NCBI RefSeq assembly: GCF_029212575.1
Contig: NZ_JARGPK010000042.1
Span: forward strand, 1-64,000
Length of the DNA stretch: 64,000 nt
DNA from: Antarcticimicrobium sp.
Lineage (GTDB): Bacteria > Pseudomonadota > Alphaproteobacteria > Rhodobacterales > Rhodobacteraceae
Reading direction: 5' to 3'
The position numbers and the translations under genes are program-made. Of the stretch, positions 37,656 to 45,483 are shown piece after piece. How positions within the stretch are numbered: the first letter of the stretch is position 1; every line of letters starts with the position of its first letter. The notes under the pieces are model-generated. The model searched no databases. It was not told the origin of the DNA and saw nothing but the letters and a program-made list of their open reading frames with translations.

Positions 37656-38927
37656 CTATGGCCCGTTATACTCGAATAGCGTGGCCGAGATGTCGTCCTC
37701 CATGCTCTGCCCGGGTGCCATCATCTCTCGCAGGCGCCCGAACAGATCCTCCAAAAGCGGCTGACCGCCCCGCCCGGTGTCACAGGACCGCACCAGGTCG
37801 AGGAACCCCTCGCTTTCCAGCATGTGCCCGCCTGCCAGACGAAACTCGGTGAACCCGTCCGAATAGAACAGCAACCGATCACCGGGCGCCATCACGGTTT
37901 CGAACTGGGTATAGGCCTGGTCGGGCAGCAGACCGACCGGCACTCCGCCCGCGCCCAGGAACTCCGCCTCGCCGTCACGCCGCAAGAGCAGCGGATGCGG
38001 ATGCCCCGCCTGCACCATCTGCACCTGCCCGTTGCGCAGATCGGCGGTGCCATAGACCATGGTGAAATATTCGTCCACACCGGTGTCGGCGATGAAACGT
38101 TCGTTCAGGATCCGCGCCACCTCGCTCGGCCGACGCAGGGCGAAAAAGCTTTCGTGCCGCTTTTCCAGCCCGACGTTCTGGTCGAAATAGGTGCTCGACA
38201 GGTAACCGCCCAGTTTCGCGGTCACCATCGCCGAGGTGATGCCATGACCCGACACGTCGATGGCATAGAACCCGATCCGCGTTCCCCCCGGTGAGAACAT
38301 GCCCACAAGGTCGCCGCCAATATGACCGCAGGGCTTGAGCAGCAGGCTCACCCGCGAGGCGCCGAAATCTCGTGTCAGTTCCGGCACCAGGGATTGCTGG
38401 ATTCGGCGCGCCTGGATCAGATCCCGGTCGATGGCGTCATGTGCCTTGCGCAGCTTGTCCAGCGTGTCCGAGATCACCCGGTTCTTCTGCGACAGCTCCC
38501 GCTGCATGCTCAGGATGCGCGCCCCGGCCGAGATCCGCGCCCTGAGCTCATGCGCGTTCACCGGTTTGGTCAGGAAATCGTCGGCCCCGGCATCCAGCCC
38601 CTTGGCGATGTCGTGCTTGTCGCTCTTCGAGGTCAGCAGGATGAAATAGCCATAGCCGTCGGTCGGCAGGGCCCGGAAAGCGCGGCAGAACTCCAGCCCG
38701 CTCATCCCCGGCATCATCCAGTCGCTCAGGACCAGATCGGGCGGGGCATCGCGGCAAATCTCCATCGCCCGTTCGCCGCTGTCGGCCTCGATCACCTCGA
38801 ACCCCGATCTCGTCAGGGTCGATATCAGGATGTGACGCTGCAACCGGCTGTCGTCCACCACCAGAACGCGCCGGATCGCATCCGTGGCCAAGTGGGGCCC
38901 GTTCGTTTCCACCATGCGCTCAGGCAT
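37656..38927 (-). CDS. Response regulator with PP2C/SpoIIE phosphatase output (RsbU/RbaY-like)
   Basis: A cytosolic protein of about 423 residues. The receiver (about 20-140) has VLVVDDSRLQR, phospho-acceptor D in PDLVLSDWMMPG near 67 and the lysine in FLTKPV. A coiled linker (about 145-185, NRVISDTLDKLRKAHDAID) leads to a SpoIIE-type PP2C domain: GGDLVGMF, DVSGHGITSAM, GDRLLFYSDGFTE, DDISATLF. Such proteins dephosphorylate an anti-sigma antagonist in partner switching; in Rhodobacter capsulatus RbaY acts this way. The antagonist and kinase genes are not in the window. The start is uncertain between ATG 38927 and 38915. The divergent Hpt gene is a likely partner. Confidence 0.9.
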   Translation of the reverse strand: MPERMVETNGPHLATDAIRRVLVVDDSRLQRHILISTLTRSGFEVIEADSGERAMEICRDAPPDLVLSDWMMPGMSGLEFCRAFRALPTDGYGYFILLTSKSDKHDIAKGLDAGADDFLTKPVNAHELRARISAGARILSMQRELSQKNRVISDTLDKLRKAHDAIDRDLIQARRIQQSLVPELTRDFGASRVSLLLKPCGHIGGDLVGMFSPGGTRIGFYAIDVSGHGITSAMVTAKLGGYLSSTYFDQNVGLEKRHESFFALRRPSEVARILNERFIADTGVDEYFTMVYGTADLRNGQVQMVQAGHPHPLLLRRDGEAEFLGAGGVPVGLLPDQAYTQFETVMAPGDRLLFYSDGFTEFRLAGGHMLESEGFLDLVRSCDTGRGGQPLLEDLFGRLREMMAPGQSMEDDISATLFEYNGP

Positions 38928-39100
38928 CACCTTTGCATCGAACCCTTTGCCAACCAACCGACCCCTCCGCATTTTCGGCGCAAGCGATTAACAGGCGGTG
39001 AAACCGGCCCCTGCCGGGCCTTTCCGCATGGCTTAACCCGGTGTTTACGCCCCGGCCCTAGCGTTTCAGCCGGGTCGGGGTTCAGAAATGTGGGTGCATC

Positions 39101-39433
39101 ATGATTCTATGGTCACGCGTGAACGAGTTGCGCGAAGAGGTCGGCACAGAGGATTTCAAGGAGGTGGTCGAGCTGTTCCTCGACGAGGTCGAGGAGGTGA
39201 TCGAAAGGCTGCGCGCCGGCACCAACCGCGTGCAGCTGGAACAGGATCTCCATTTCCTCAAGGGCAGCGCGCTCAATCTCGGCTTCGGAACCTTTTCCGA
39301 CCTGTGCCAGGATGGCGAACGGCTCGCGGCGCAGGGAAAGGCGGATACCGTGGACCTCGCCGCGATTGTCGACGGCTACGACCGGTCAAAGGCCAGCTTT
39401 CTGGACGGGATGCGCGACCACCTCGCCGCGTGA
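39101..39433 (+). CDS. Hpt domain phosphotransfer protein
   Basis: A 110-residue helical protein with the histidine phosphotransfer signature HFLKGSALNLG near residue 51, giving H as the phospho-acceptor. No other domain is present, so it is a free-standing Hpt that would shuttle phosphate between a hybrid kinase and receivers. It is divergent from the RsbU-like regulator with a gap of about 170 bp, which suggests it phosphorylates that receiver. It converges on ilvA. Confidence 0.9.
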   Translation: MILWSRVNELREEVGTEDFKEVVELFLDEVEEVIERLRAGTNRVQLEQDLHFLKGSALNLGFGTFSDLCQDGERLAAQGKADTVDLAAIVDGYDRSKASFLDGMRDHLAA

Positions 39434-39467
39434 CCCGCTGCCATAACCGGAGCCTCGACTGGGGTGC

Positions 39468-40706
39468 TCAGATCACGAATTGCGCCAGGGTCTCGTCGGT
39501 GGTGATGTCGGTATAGGTGTAACCGGCCGCATCCAACCGCGCGAACAGGTGGGCGAAGTTCTCGGGCCGCTGCGTCTCGATCCCGATCAGGACCGAGCCA
39601 AAGTTGCGGGCCGATTTCTTCATGTACTCAAAACGGCTGATATCGTCCTCGGGACCCAGAATCTCCAGGAAATCCTTCAGCGCGCCGGGCCGCTGCGGCA
39701 GGCGCAGGATAAAGTATTTCTTGACCCCGCTGTAACGCTGGGCACGCTCCTTGACCTCGGGCAGCCGCTCGAAATCGAAATTGCCGCCCGAGGTGACGCA
39801 GACCACCGTCCGCCCGCGCACGAAGCTTGCGATATCCCCCAACGCCTCGACCGACATCGCCCCGGCCGGCTCCAGCACGATTCCCTCCAGGTTCAGCATC
39901 TCGATGATGGTGGTGCAGATGCGGTCCTCGCCCAGCACCAGCACGTCCGACAACCGGGCATCGCGCAGCATTTCAAAGGTCTTTTCCCCGATCCGCCCCA
40001 CCGCGGCCCCATCGACGAAGGTGTCGACATGGTCCAGCGTCACCGGGTGCCGCGCGCTCAGCGCCGCGCGCAGACAGGCGCCGCCGGCGGGCTCGACGAA
40101 AACGCAATGGGTCCGATCCCCGAACCAGGTCGACACGCCGGACGACATGCCGCCGCCGCCCACCGGCAGGATCACGTGATCGGGCATCCGGCCCAGCTGT
40201 TCCTCGATCTCCACCCCGATCGAGGCCTGCCCCTCGATCACGTCCATATCGTCGAAGGGCGACAGGAAATGCCCGCCCTCGCGCGCGCACCACGTCTGAG
40301 CCGCCGCCAGCGTGTCATCGAAATAATCGCCCACCAGGTGGATCTCGACCCGGTCGCCGCCAAAAATCCGGGTCTTCTGGATCTTCTGCTGCGGCGTCGT
40401 CACCGGCATGAAGATCACCCCCTTCACGCCCATGTGCTTGCACATATAGGCGACGCCCTGCGCATGGTTGCCGGCGCTGGCGCAAACGAACAGGTCCTGC
40501 CCCGCCTGCTTGCGCATGGCATTGAACGCGCCGCGCAGCTTGTAGGACCGGACCGGGCTCAGATCCTCGCGCTTGAGCCAGATGTCGGCCTGGTACTTCT
40601 CCGACAGATGCGCGTTATGCTGCAGCGGCGTGGCCGGGAAAACCTCGCGCATCGCGCTTGTGGCGGCGCGGGCCCCGGTGTGAAAGGCGTCTTTTTGATC
40701 CGTCAT
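39468..40706 (-). CDS. ilvA: Threonine dehydratase (IlvA, short form)
   Basis: A 412-residue PLP enzyme converting threonine to 2-oxobutyrate for isoleucine synthesis. The PLP lysine is in VRSYKLRGAFNAM near residue 56, followed by SAGNHAQGVA near 78 and the phosphate-binding GGGGMSSG near 180. The C-terminus has one ACT-like regulatory module (YFILRLPQRPGALKDFLEIL), where E. coli IlvA has two, so this is the short type. The start codon lies 112 bp from that of the divergent argG. Confidence 0.96.
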   Translation of the reverse strand: MTDQKDAFHTGARAATSAMREVFPATPLQHNAHLSEKYQADIWLKREDLSPVRSYKLRGAFNAMRKQAGQDLFVCASAGNHAQGVAYMCKHMGVKGVIFMPVTTPQQKIQKTRIFGGDRVEIHLVGDYFDDTLAAAQTWCAREGGHFLSPFDDMDVIEGQASIGVEIEEQLGRMPDHVILPVGGGGMSSGVSTWFGDRTHCVFVEPAGGACLRAALSARHPVTLDHVDTFVDGAAVGRIGEKTFEMLRDARLSDVLVLGEDRICTTIIEMLNLEGIVLEPAGAMSVEALGDIASFVRGRTVVCVTSGGNFDFERLPEVKERAQRYSGVKKYFILRLPQRPGALKDFLEILGPEDDISRFEYMKKSARNFGSVLIGIETQRPENFAHLFARLDAAGYTYTDITTDETLAQFVI

Positions 40707-40818
40707 GGGGTTCTCTCGCCAAACTCGACCCCGGATGCAAGCCCGCAGGCGCCCCCATCTTGCCCCTGCGTCGAAAACCCGCTAACCCCCGTCGCGGTCT
40801 ACGCAGAAGGAAATCCGC

Positions 40819-42048
40819 ATGTCCGCGCCCAAGAAAGTCGTCCTGGCCTATTCCGGTGGCCTCGACACCTCGATCATCCTGAAATGGCTTCAAACCGAGT
40901 ATGGCTGCGAGGTGGTGACCTTTACCGCCGATCTCGGCCAGGGGGAAGAGCTGGAACCGGCGCGCAAGAAGGCCGAGATGCTGGGCATCAAGCCCGAGAA
41001 CATCTTCATCGAGGACGTGCGCGAGGAGTTCGTGCGCGATTTCGTCTTTCCGATGTTCCGCGCCAACGCGGTCTACGAGGGGCTCTACCTGCTGGGCACC
41101 TCGATCGCCCGCCCGCTGATCTCCAAACGCCTGATCGAGATCGCCGAACAGACCGGCGCCGATGCCGTCGCCCATGGCGCCACCGGCAAGGGCAACGACC
41201 AGGTCCGTTTCGAGCTGGCCGCCTATGCGCTGAACCCCGACATCAAGGTGATCGCCCCCTGGCGCGAATGGGATCTGACCAGCCGCACCCGCCTGCTGGA
41301 GTTTGCCGAGGCGCACCAGATCCCGATCGCCAAGGACAAGCGCGGCGAGGCGCCGTTCTCGGTCGACGCCAACCTGCTGCACACCTCGTCGGAGGGCAAG
41401 GTGCTCGAGGATCCGGCGCAACAGGCGCCCGATTACGTCTATCAGCGCACCGTGCACCCCGAGGATGCGCCGAACGAGGCCGAGTATATCGAGATCGGCT
41501 TTGACAAGGGCGATGCGGTCAGCATCAACGGCGCGGCGATGAGCCCGGCCACCATCCTGACCCAGCTCAACGAGTATGGCCGCAAGCACGGCATCGGCCG
41601 GCTCGACTTGGTCGAGGGGCGGTTCGTCGGCATGAAATCGCGCGGCATCTACGAAACCCCCGGCGGCACCATCCTGCTCGAGGCGCACCGCGGCATCGAA
41701 TCGATCACCATGGACCGTGGCGCGATGCACCTGAAAGACCAGCTGATGCCGCAATACGCCGAGCTGATCTACAACGGGTTCTGGTACTCCCCCGAGCGCG
41801 AGATGCTGCAGGCCGCCATCGACCGCAGCCAGCAGCATGTCACCGGCACCGTGCGCGTGCGCCTCTACAAGGGGCTGGCCTCCACCGTCGGCCGCTGGTC
41901 CGACCAGTCGCTCTATTCCGAAGAGCATGTGACCTTCGAAGAGGACGCCGGCGCCTACGATCAGAAGGACGCCGCCGGCTTCATCAAGCTCAACGCACTG
42001 CGCCTGCGGCTGCTGGCGATGCGCGATCGGCGCAACGCCGGGAAATAG
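40819..42048 (+). CDS. argG: Argininosuccinate synthase
   Basis: A 409-residue ATP-dependent ligase that joins citrulline and aspartate. The PP-loop [13 protein letters not shown] is at residues 7-19, [12 protein letters not shown] lies near 120 and the C-terminal ATP/citrulline-binding region ends normally. AAGGAAAT precedes the ATG by 7 bases. It is divergent from ilvA and monocistronic, with a clear terminator downstream. Confidence 0.99.
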   Translation: MSAPKKVVLAYSGGLDTSIILKWLQTEYGCEVVTFTADLGQGEELEPARKKAEMLGIKPENIFIEDVREEFVRDFVFPMFRANAVYEGLYLLGTSIARPLISKRLIEIAEQTGADAVAHGATGKGNDQVRFELAAYALNPDIKVIAPWREWDLTSRTRLLEFAEAHQIPIAKDKRGEAPFSVDANLLHTSSEGKVLEDPAQQAPDYVYQRTVHPEDAPNEAEYIEIGFDKGDAVSINGAAMSPATILTQLNEYGRKHGIGRLDLVEGRFVGMKSRGIYETPGGTILLEAHRGIESITMDRGAMHLKDQLMPQYAELIYNGFWYSPEREMLQAAIDRSQQHVTGTVRVRLYKGLASTVGRWSDQSLYSEEHVTFEEDAGAYDQKDAAGFIKLNALRLRLLAMRDRRNAGK

Positions 42049-42074
42049 GCTCTAACGCTTAAGAATTCGATCGA

Positions 42075-42101
42075 ACGGCCCGCCCCCTCGGCGGGCCGTT
42101 T
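42075..42101 (+). terminator. Intrinsic terminator after argG
   Basis: ACGGCCCGCC (42075-42084), loop CCCTC, GGCGGGCCGT (42090-42099) and a short T-rich tail. The 10-bp stem is perfect. Confidence 0.8.
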
Positions 42102-42119
42102 GCGTTTGCGGCGCCACGG

Positions 42120-42833
42120 CTACAGCTTTTCCGCCCGCATCCGCTCATAAAACGGCATCGCCGCCTCCAGCACCGCCTGCAATCTCTCCGGCACCTCCGG
42201 CAGCGGCCCCTCGGGATCGGCAAAGCCGGTAGAGCTCCACACCGCCCCGTACCAATGCCGCGCCCAGACGCCATCGTCGGAATGGCCCCCTTTCGGCCAT
42301 GTCAGCATCCGCGCGGAGAACTCCAACCCGATCGCATCGCAAAGCCGCTCCAGCGCCGCGCGCGGATCGGCGCGGATGTCATGACTGTCAATCACCACCG
42401 GGCGCTGGCCCCAGCCCCGGACCAGGTCGAACAGCTCCGCCTGTTGCCGGAACCCGATATCGTCCAGCACCGGGTTCTCGCGCTTGGCGGCATAGCTCGC
42501 GATCACCCGCGCCGGATGCCGGATCAGGAACACGTTGCGCACCCCGCGCATCCAGTCGCGCGGCACCCCCTCGATCATGTGCTGGGTCATGTGTTTCTGA
42601 TAGAAATGCGGCATCTCCCCCGGGATAGAGCCACATATTTCTTCTACCACCACCTCCGGGTCCTGCGGTTGCACCGCCAGGATCTCCTCGCGCATCGGAT
42701 GGGTCAGCCCGGTCATCGCCAGGTAGGCGGCATAGAACGGCTCATCCACCACCGCGCAATCGCCCCGCGCGGCAAAGGCATACATCATCGCCGTCGACAG
42801 GTTGCGCGGCCCCGACCACATGGCGATCCGCAT
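42120..42833 (-). CDS. Sulfotransferase-family protein
   Basis: A 237-residue P-loop protein. The N-terminal IAMWSGPRNLSTAMMYAF resembles the PAPS 5'-phosphosulfate loop of sulfotransferases, and IRHPARVIASY near residue 110 resembles their 3'-phosphate-binding segment. The donor and acceptor are unknown. The chosen ATG (42833) overlaps the aminotransferase stop by one base (TGATG) with GGGAG upstream; a GTG three codons earlier is possible. The gene is translationally coupled to the upstream class IV aminotransferase, so the two may act in one pathway. Confidence 0.8.
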   Translation of the reverse strand: MRIAMWSGPRNLSTAMMYAFAARGDCAVVDEPFYAAYLAMTGLTHPMREEILAVQPQDPEVVVEEICGSIPGEMPHFYQKHMTQHMIEGVPRDWMRGVRNVFLIRHPARVIASYAAKRENPVLDDIGFRQQAELFDLVRGWGQRPVVIDSHDIRADPRAALERLCDAIGLEFSARMLTWPKGGHSDDGVWARHWYGAVWSSTGFADPEGPLPEVPERLQAVLEAAMPFYERMRAEKL

Positions 42834-43741
42834 CAGGCGCACTCCCGCTCGATCAGCGCCTTGTAAAGACCCCGAATACGCGTCGTCATCGGCCCCATCT
42901 CTCCGGCTCCGATCTGGCGCCCGTCAACCTCACCCACCGGGGTTTGCGCGCCAAAGGTGCCCGTGAGGAACGCCTCATCGGCGCCATAGGTATCGACCAG
43001 CGAATAGTTCCGCTCAAACACCGGGATGCCATCGGCGCGGCAAACGTCGATCACCTTTTGCCGCGTGATCCCGTTCATGCAGTAATCGCCGGTGCTGGTC
43101 CAAACCGCGCCTTTGCGGACGATGAAGAAGTTGCAGGCGTTGGTGGTGTTGACGAAGCCGTTCACATCCAGCATCAGCGCCTCGTCGGCGCCGGCCTTTT
43201 CCGCCGCGATACAGGCCAGGATGCAGTTCAGCTTGGAATGCGAATTCAGCTTGGGGTCCTGCGTCATCGGCAGCCCGCGGATATGCGGCACCGTCGCCAG
43301 CCGGATCGGTCGCGGCAGGCTGGGCCGCGAATGCTCCATGATGATGGTCACGGTCGGCCCCTGCTGCGACAGCGCCGGATGCTGGAACGGGCGGGTCTTG
43401 ACGCCTCGCGTCACCATCAGACGCGCATGGGCATCGGTGACCATCCTGTTGGCCGCTTGTGTCTCTAACAAGGCGGTTTTGACGTCTTCCCGGTCCATCC
43501 CGATATCCAGGTCTATGGCCTTGGCGGCCTCGAACAGCCGGTCGAGATGCGCCTCCAGAAACGCCCAGGTCCCGTTGTAAAGCCGCAGCCCCTCCCACAC
43601 CCCGTCGCCCAGCATAAAGCCGCTGTCATAGACGCTGACCACGGCCTTGGCCTTGGGCACGATGCGGCCGTTGAGATAGATAAGGATCGCTTCGTTGCGC
43701 GCATCCTCCTGCGCCTGGTGGGTGGTGATCTTGTCGGTCAT
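42833..43741 (-). CDS. Class IV aminotransferase (branched-chain or D-amino acid type)
   Basis: A 302-residue PLP fold-type IV aminotransferase. GDGVWEGLRLYNG near residue 50, the PLP lysine region LNSHSKLNCILA near 160 and DVNGFVNTTNACNFFIV near 190 are conserved. Class IV covers branched-chain aminotransferase, D-amino-acid transaminase and aminodeoxychorismate lyase; IlvE-like is most likely but not certain. The ATG at 43741 has AAAGGAG upstream, which is buried in a strong hairpin (43742-43773). It is coupled to the downstream sulfotransferase-like gene. Confidence 0.9.
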   Translation of the reverse strand: MTDKITTHQAQEDARNEAILIYLNGRIVPKAKAVVSVYDSGFMLGDGVWEGLRLYNGTWAFLEAHLDRLFEAAKAIDLDIGMDREDVKTALLETQAANRMVTDAHARLMVTRGVKTRPFQHPALSQQGPTVTIIMEHSRPSLPRPIRLATVPHIRGLPMTQDPKLNSHSKLNCILACIAAEKAGADEALMLDVNGFVNTTNACNFFIVRKGAVWTSTGDYCMNGITRQKVIDVCRADGIPVFERNYSLVDTYGADEAFLTGTFGAQTPVGEVDGRQIGAGEMGPMTTRIRGLYKALIERECA

Positions 43742-43773
43742 CGCGCTCTCCTTTCGGCAAAGGCTAGAGCGCG
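43742..43773 (-). promoter_or_regulatory. Hairpin that captures the ribosome-binding site of the class IV aminotransferase
   Basis: On the minus strand CGCGCTCT (43773-43766) pairs perfectly with AGAGCGCG (43749-43742), which abuts the start codon. Between them CCTTT pairs with AAAGG around GCCG, leaving only two unpaired bases. AAAGGAG, the likely Shine-Dalgarno, is inside the structure. This predicts strongly repressed translation unless the helix is opened. Confidence 0.6.
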
Positions 43774-43944
43774 CCCGGAACCTTGGGAACCGGTTTTTCG
43801 CGCCGCTGGCAGGGCAGCGAAACAATCCTCGCGCACTTGGTAAATCCTGCTCACCTGCGCGTGACATTTGATGACAGCCGATTGCCCGGGCCGGGCGCGC
43901 GCGGCACTGTCTCACCCAGCCATCGCAGTTTGAGGAGACTTGCC

Positions 43945-44607
43945 ATGTCAGGGTTCAAAACGCTCAAGCCCGTCCTGCTTGCCGGACTCATTGTGCTGGC
44001 AAGCCTGATTCATTCCACCCACGCCCACGCCGGCGCCAGGGAGACGCTTGTCGTCGCCGGCGGCTGCTTCTGGTGCGTCGAATCCGACTTCGAGACGGTC
44101 AAGGGGGTGCAGCAGGCGGTTTCGGGCTATACCGGCGGCAGGATCGACAACCCGACATACAAACAGGTCAGCCGTGGCGGAACCGGCCATTATGAGGCGG
44201 TGAAAATCACCTTTGACCCGTCCCGGATCAGCCGGGAAACCCTGCTGTCGCTGTTCCTGCGCTCGGTCGACCCCACCGACGCGGGCGGCCAGTTCTGCGA
44301 TCGCGGTGACAGCTATCGCACGGCAATTTTCGTCTCTAACAAGGCGGAAAAGGCCTTGGCCGAGGCGGCGATCATCAAGGCGCAGACGGAGCTGGGACAG
44401 CGGATCGTTACCCCGGTGCTGCCCGCCAAACGGTTCTATGAGGCCGAGGATTATCATCAGGATTACTACAAGGGATCCAAGCTGATCCTCACCCGCTTCG
44501 GGCCGAAACGCCAGTCGGTCGCCTACAAGCTTTATCGCAAGGGCTGCGGTCGCGATGCCCGCGTTCGGGCGCTCTGGGGCGATGCCGCGCCCTTTGCCGG
44601 CAGCTAA
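43945..44607 (+). CDS. msrA: Exported peptide methionine sulfoxide reductase A
   Basis: A 220-residue reductase of methionine-S-sulfoxide. The catalytic motif [17 protein letters not shown] starts near residue 42. GYTGG, the [11 protein letters not shown] segment and [17 protein letters not shown] are conserved. An N-terminal hydrophobic signal ([20 protein letters not shown]) predicts export, so it would repair periplasmic proteins. A C-terminal cysteine in KGCGRDARV may resolve. GAGGAG lies seven bases before the ATG. It overlaps the end of the convergent rbsK-like gene by 4 bp. Confidence 0.95.
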   Translation: MSGFKTLKPVLLAGLIVLASLIHSTHAHAGARETLVVAGGCFWCVESDFETVKGVQQAVSGYTGGRIDNPTYKQVSRGGTGHYEAVKITFDPSRISRETLLSLFLRSVDPTDAGGQFCDRGDSYRTAIFVSNKAEKALAEAAIIKAQTELGQRIVTPVLPAKRFYEAEDYHQDYYKGSKLILTRFGPKRQSVAYKLYRKGCGRDARVRALWGDAAPFAGS

Positions 44608-45479
44608 CCGGGCCGCGCCGCCTGCACGTCCTTCAGATCCGGGATCACGTCCGCCGTGCCGTGCCGCGTCACCATGATCGCGGCGGCGCGCATCGCCTGG
44701 GCAATCGCCTGCGCCATCGGCAGCCCCCGGTCGAGCCCGGCCAGGACATAGCCGGTAAAGGTATCCCCGGCCCCGGTGGTATCCACCGGCGTTACCGGCA
44801 CCGCAGGGAAAACGCGGCTTTCCCCCGATTTAGTGTCGAAATGCCGGGCGCCCCCGGCCCCCAGCGTCACGATCACATCGCGCACCGGCAGGGCGCCGGG
44901 GCCCATGCCCGTCGCCTGCTCCAACTGCTCGGCCTCGACCGCGTTGAGGATCAGGAAATCGAGATACGGCAACACCGCGCGCACCGCCTCCGCGTCAAAC
45001 GGGGCGGCGGCGTAACACACCCGCAGTCCCAGCTCGCGCCCGATCCGCGCGGCCAGCAGTTGCGCGTTGGTCTCGTTCTGCATCAACAGGCTGTCGCCCG
45101 CCGATGCCTCGGCCAGCGCCGCCTGAACCGCCCTCTCGGGGATCGCCCTGTTGGCGCCGGGAAAGATCACGATCTGGTTTTCGCCATCCGGATCGACCGT
45201 CACGATGGCATGGCCGGTGGGCGCGGCAACCTGCTGGATATGGCGCGTGTCCACGCCGTATTCCATCAAACGCTCCACCGCCCAGGCCCCATCGGCGCCC
45301 ACCGCGCCGACGTGACGCACATGGGCGGCAGCCCGGGCGGCGGCCACCGACATGTTGGCGCCCTTGCCGCCCAGGAACCGCTCCAGCCCGGTCGCCGCCA
45401 GCGTCTCGCCCGGGCCGGGCAGATGCGGCACCGCATAGATCATGTCGGAATTGATCGATCCGAGATTCCAGATCGCCAT
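44604..45479 (-). CDS. Ribokinase-like sugar kinase (PfkB family)
   Basis: A 291-residue PfkB kinase. The N-terminal [21 protein letters not shown] and [14 protein letters not shown] are ribokinase-like; the C-terminal [19 protein letters not shown] near residue 240 holds the catalytic aspartate. Ribose is the best guess; other pentoses or nucleosides are possible. It lies 4 bp after the malic enzyme stop on the same strand and so shares its transcript. No sugar transporter is adjacent. Confidence 0.88.
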   Translation of the reverse strand: MAIWNLGSINSDMIYAVPHLPGPGETLAATGLERFLGGKGANMSVAAARAAAHVRHVGAVGADGAWAVERLMEYGVDTRHIQQVAAPTGHAIVTVDPDGENQIVIFPGANRAIPERAVQAALAEASAGDSLLMQNETNAQLLAARIGRELGLRVCYAAAPFDAEAVRAVLPYLDFLILNAVEAEQLEQATGMGPGALPVRDVIVTLGAGGARHFDTKSGESRVFPAVPVTPVDTTGAGDTFTGYVLAGLDRGLPMAQAIAQAMRAAAIMVTRHGTADVIPDLKDVQAARPG

Positions 45480-45483
45480 GGTC

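Noticed and set aside
43777-43850. Second hairpin or terminator further upstream in the aminotransferase leader (GGAACC repeats and T5)
   Set aside because: GGAACC copies are direct, not inverted, so they do not form a stem; the T-run is not after a helix.
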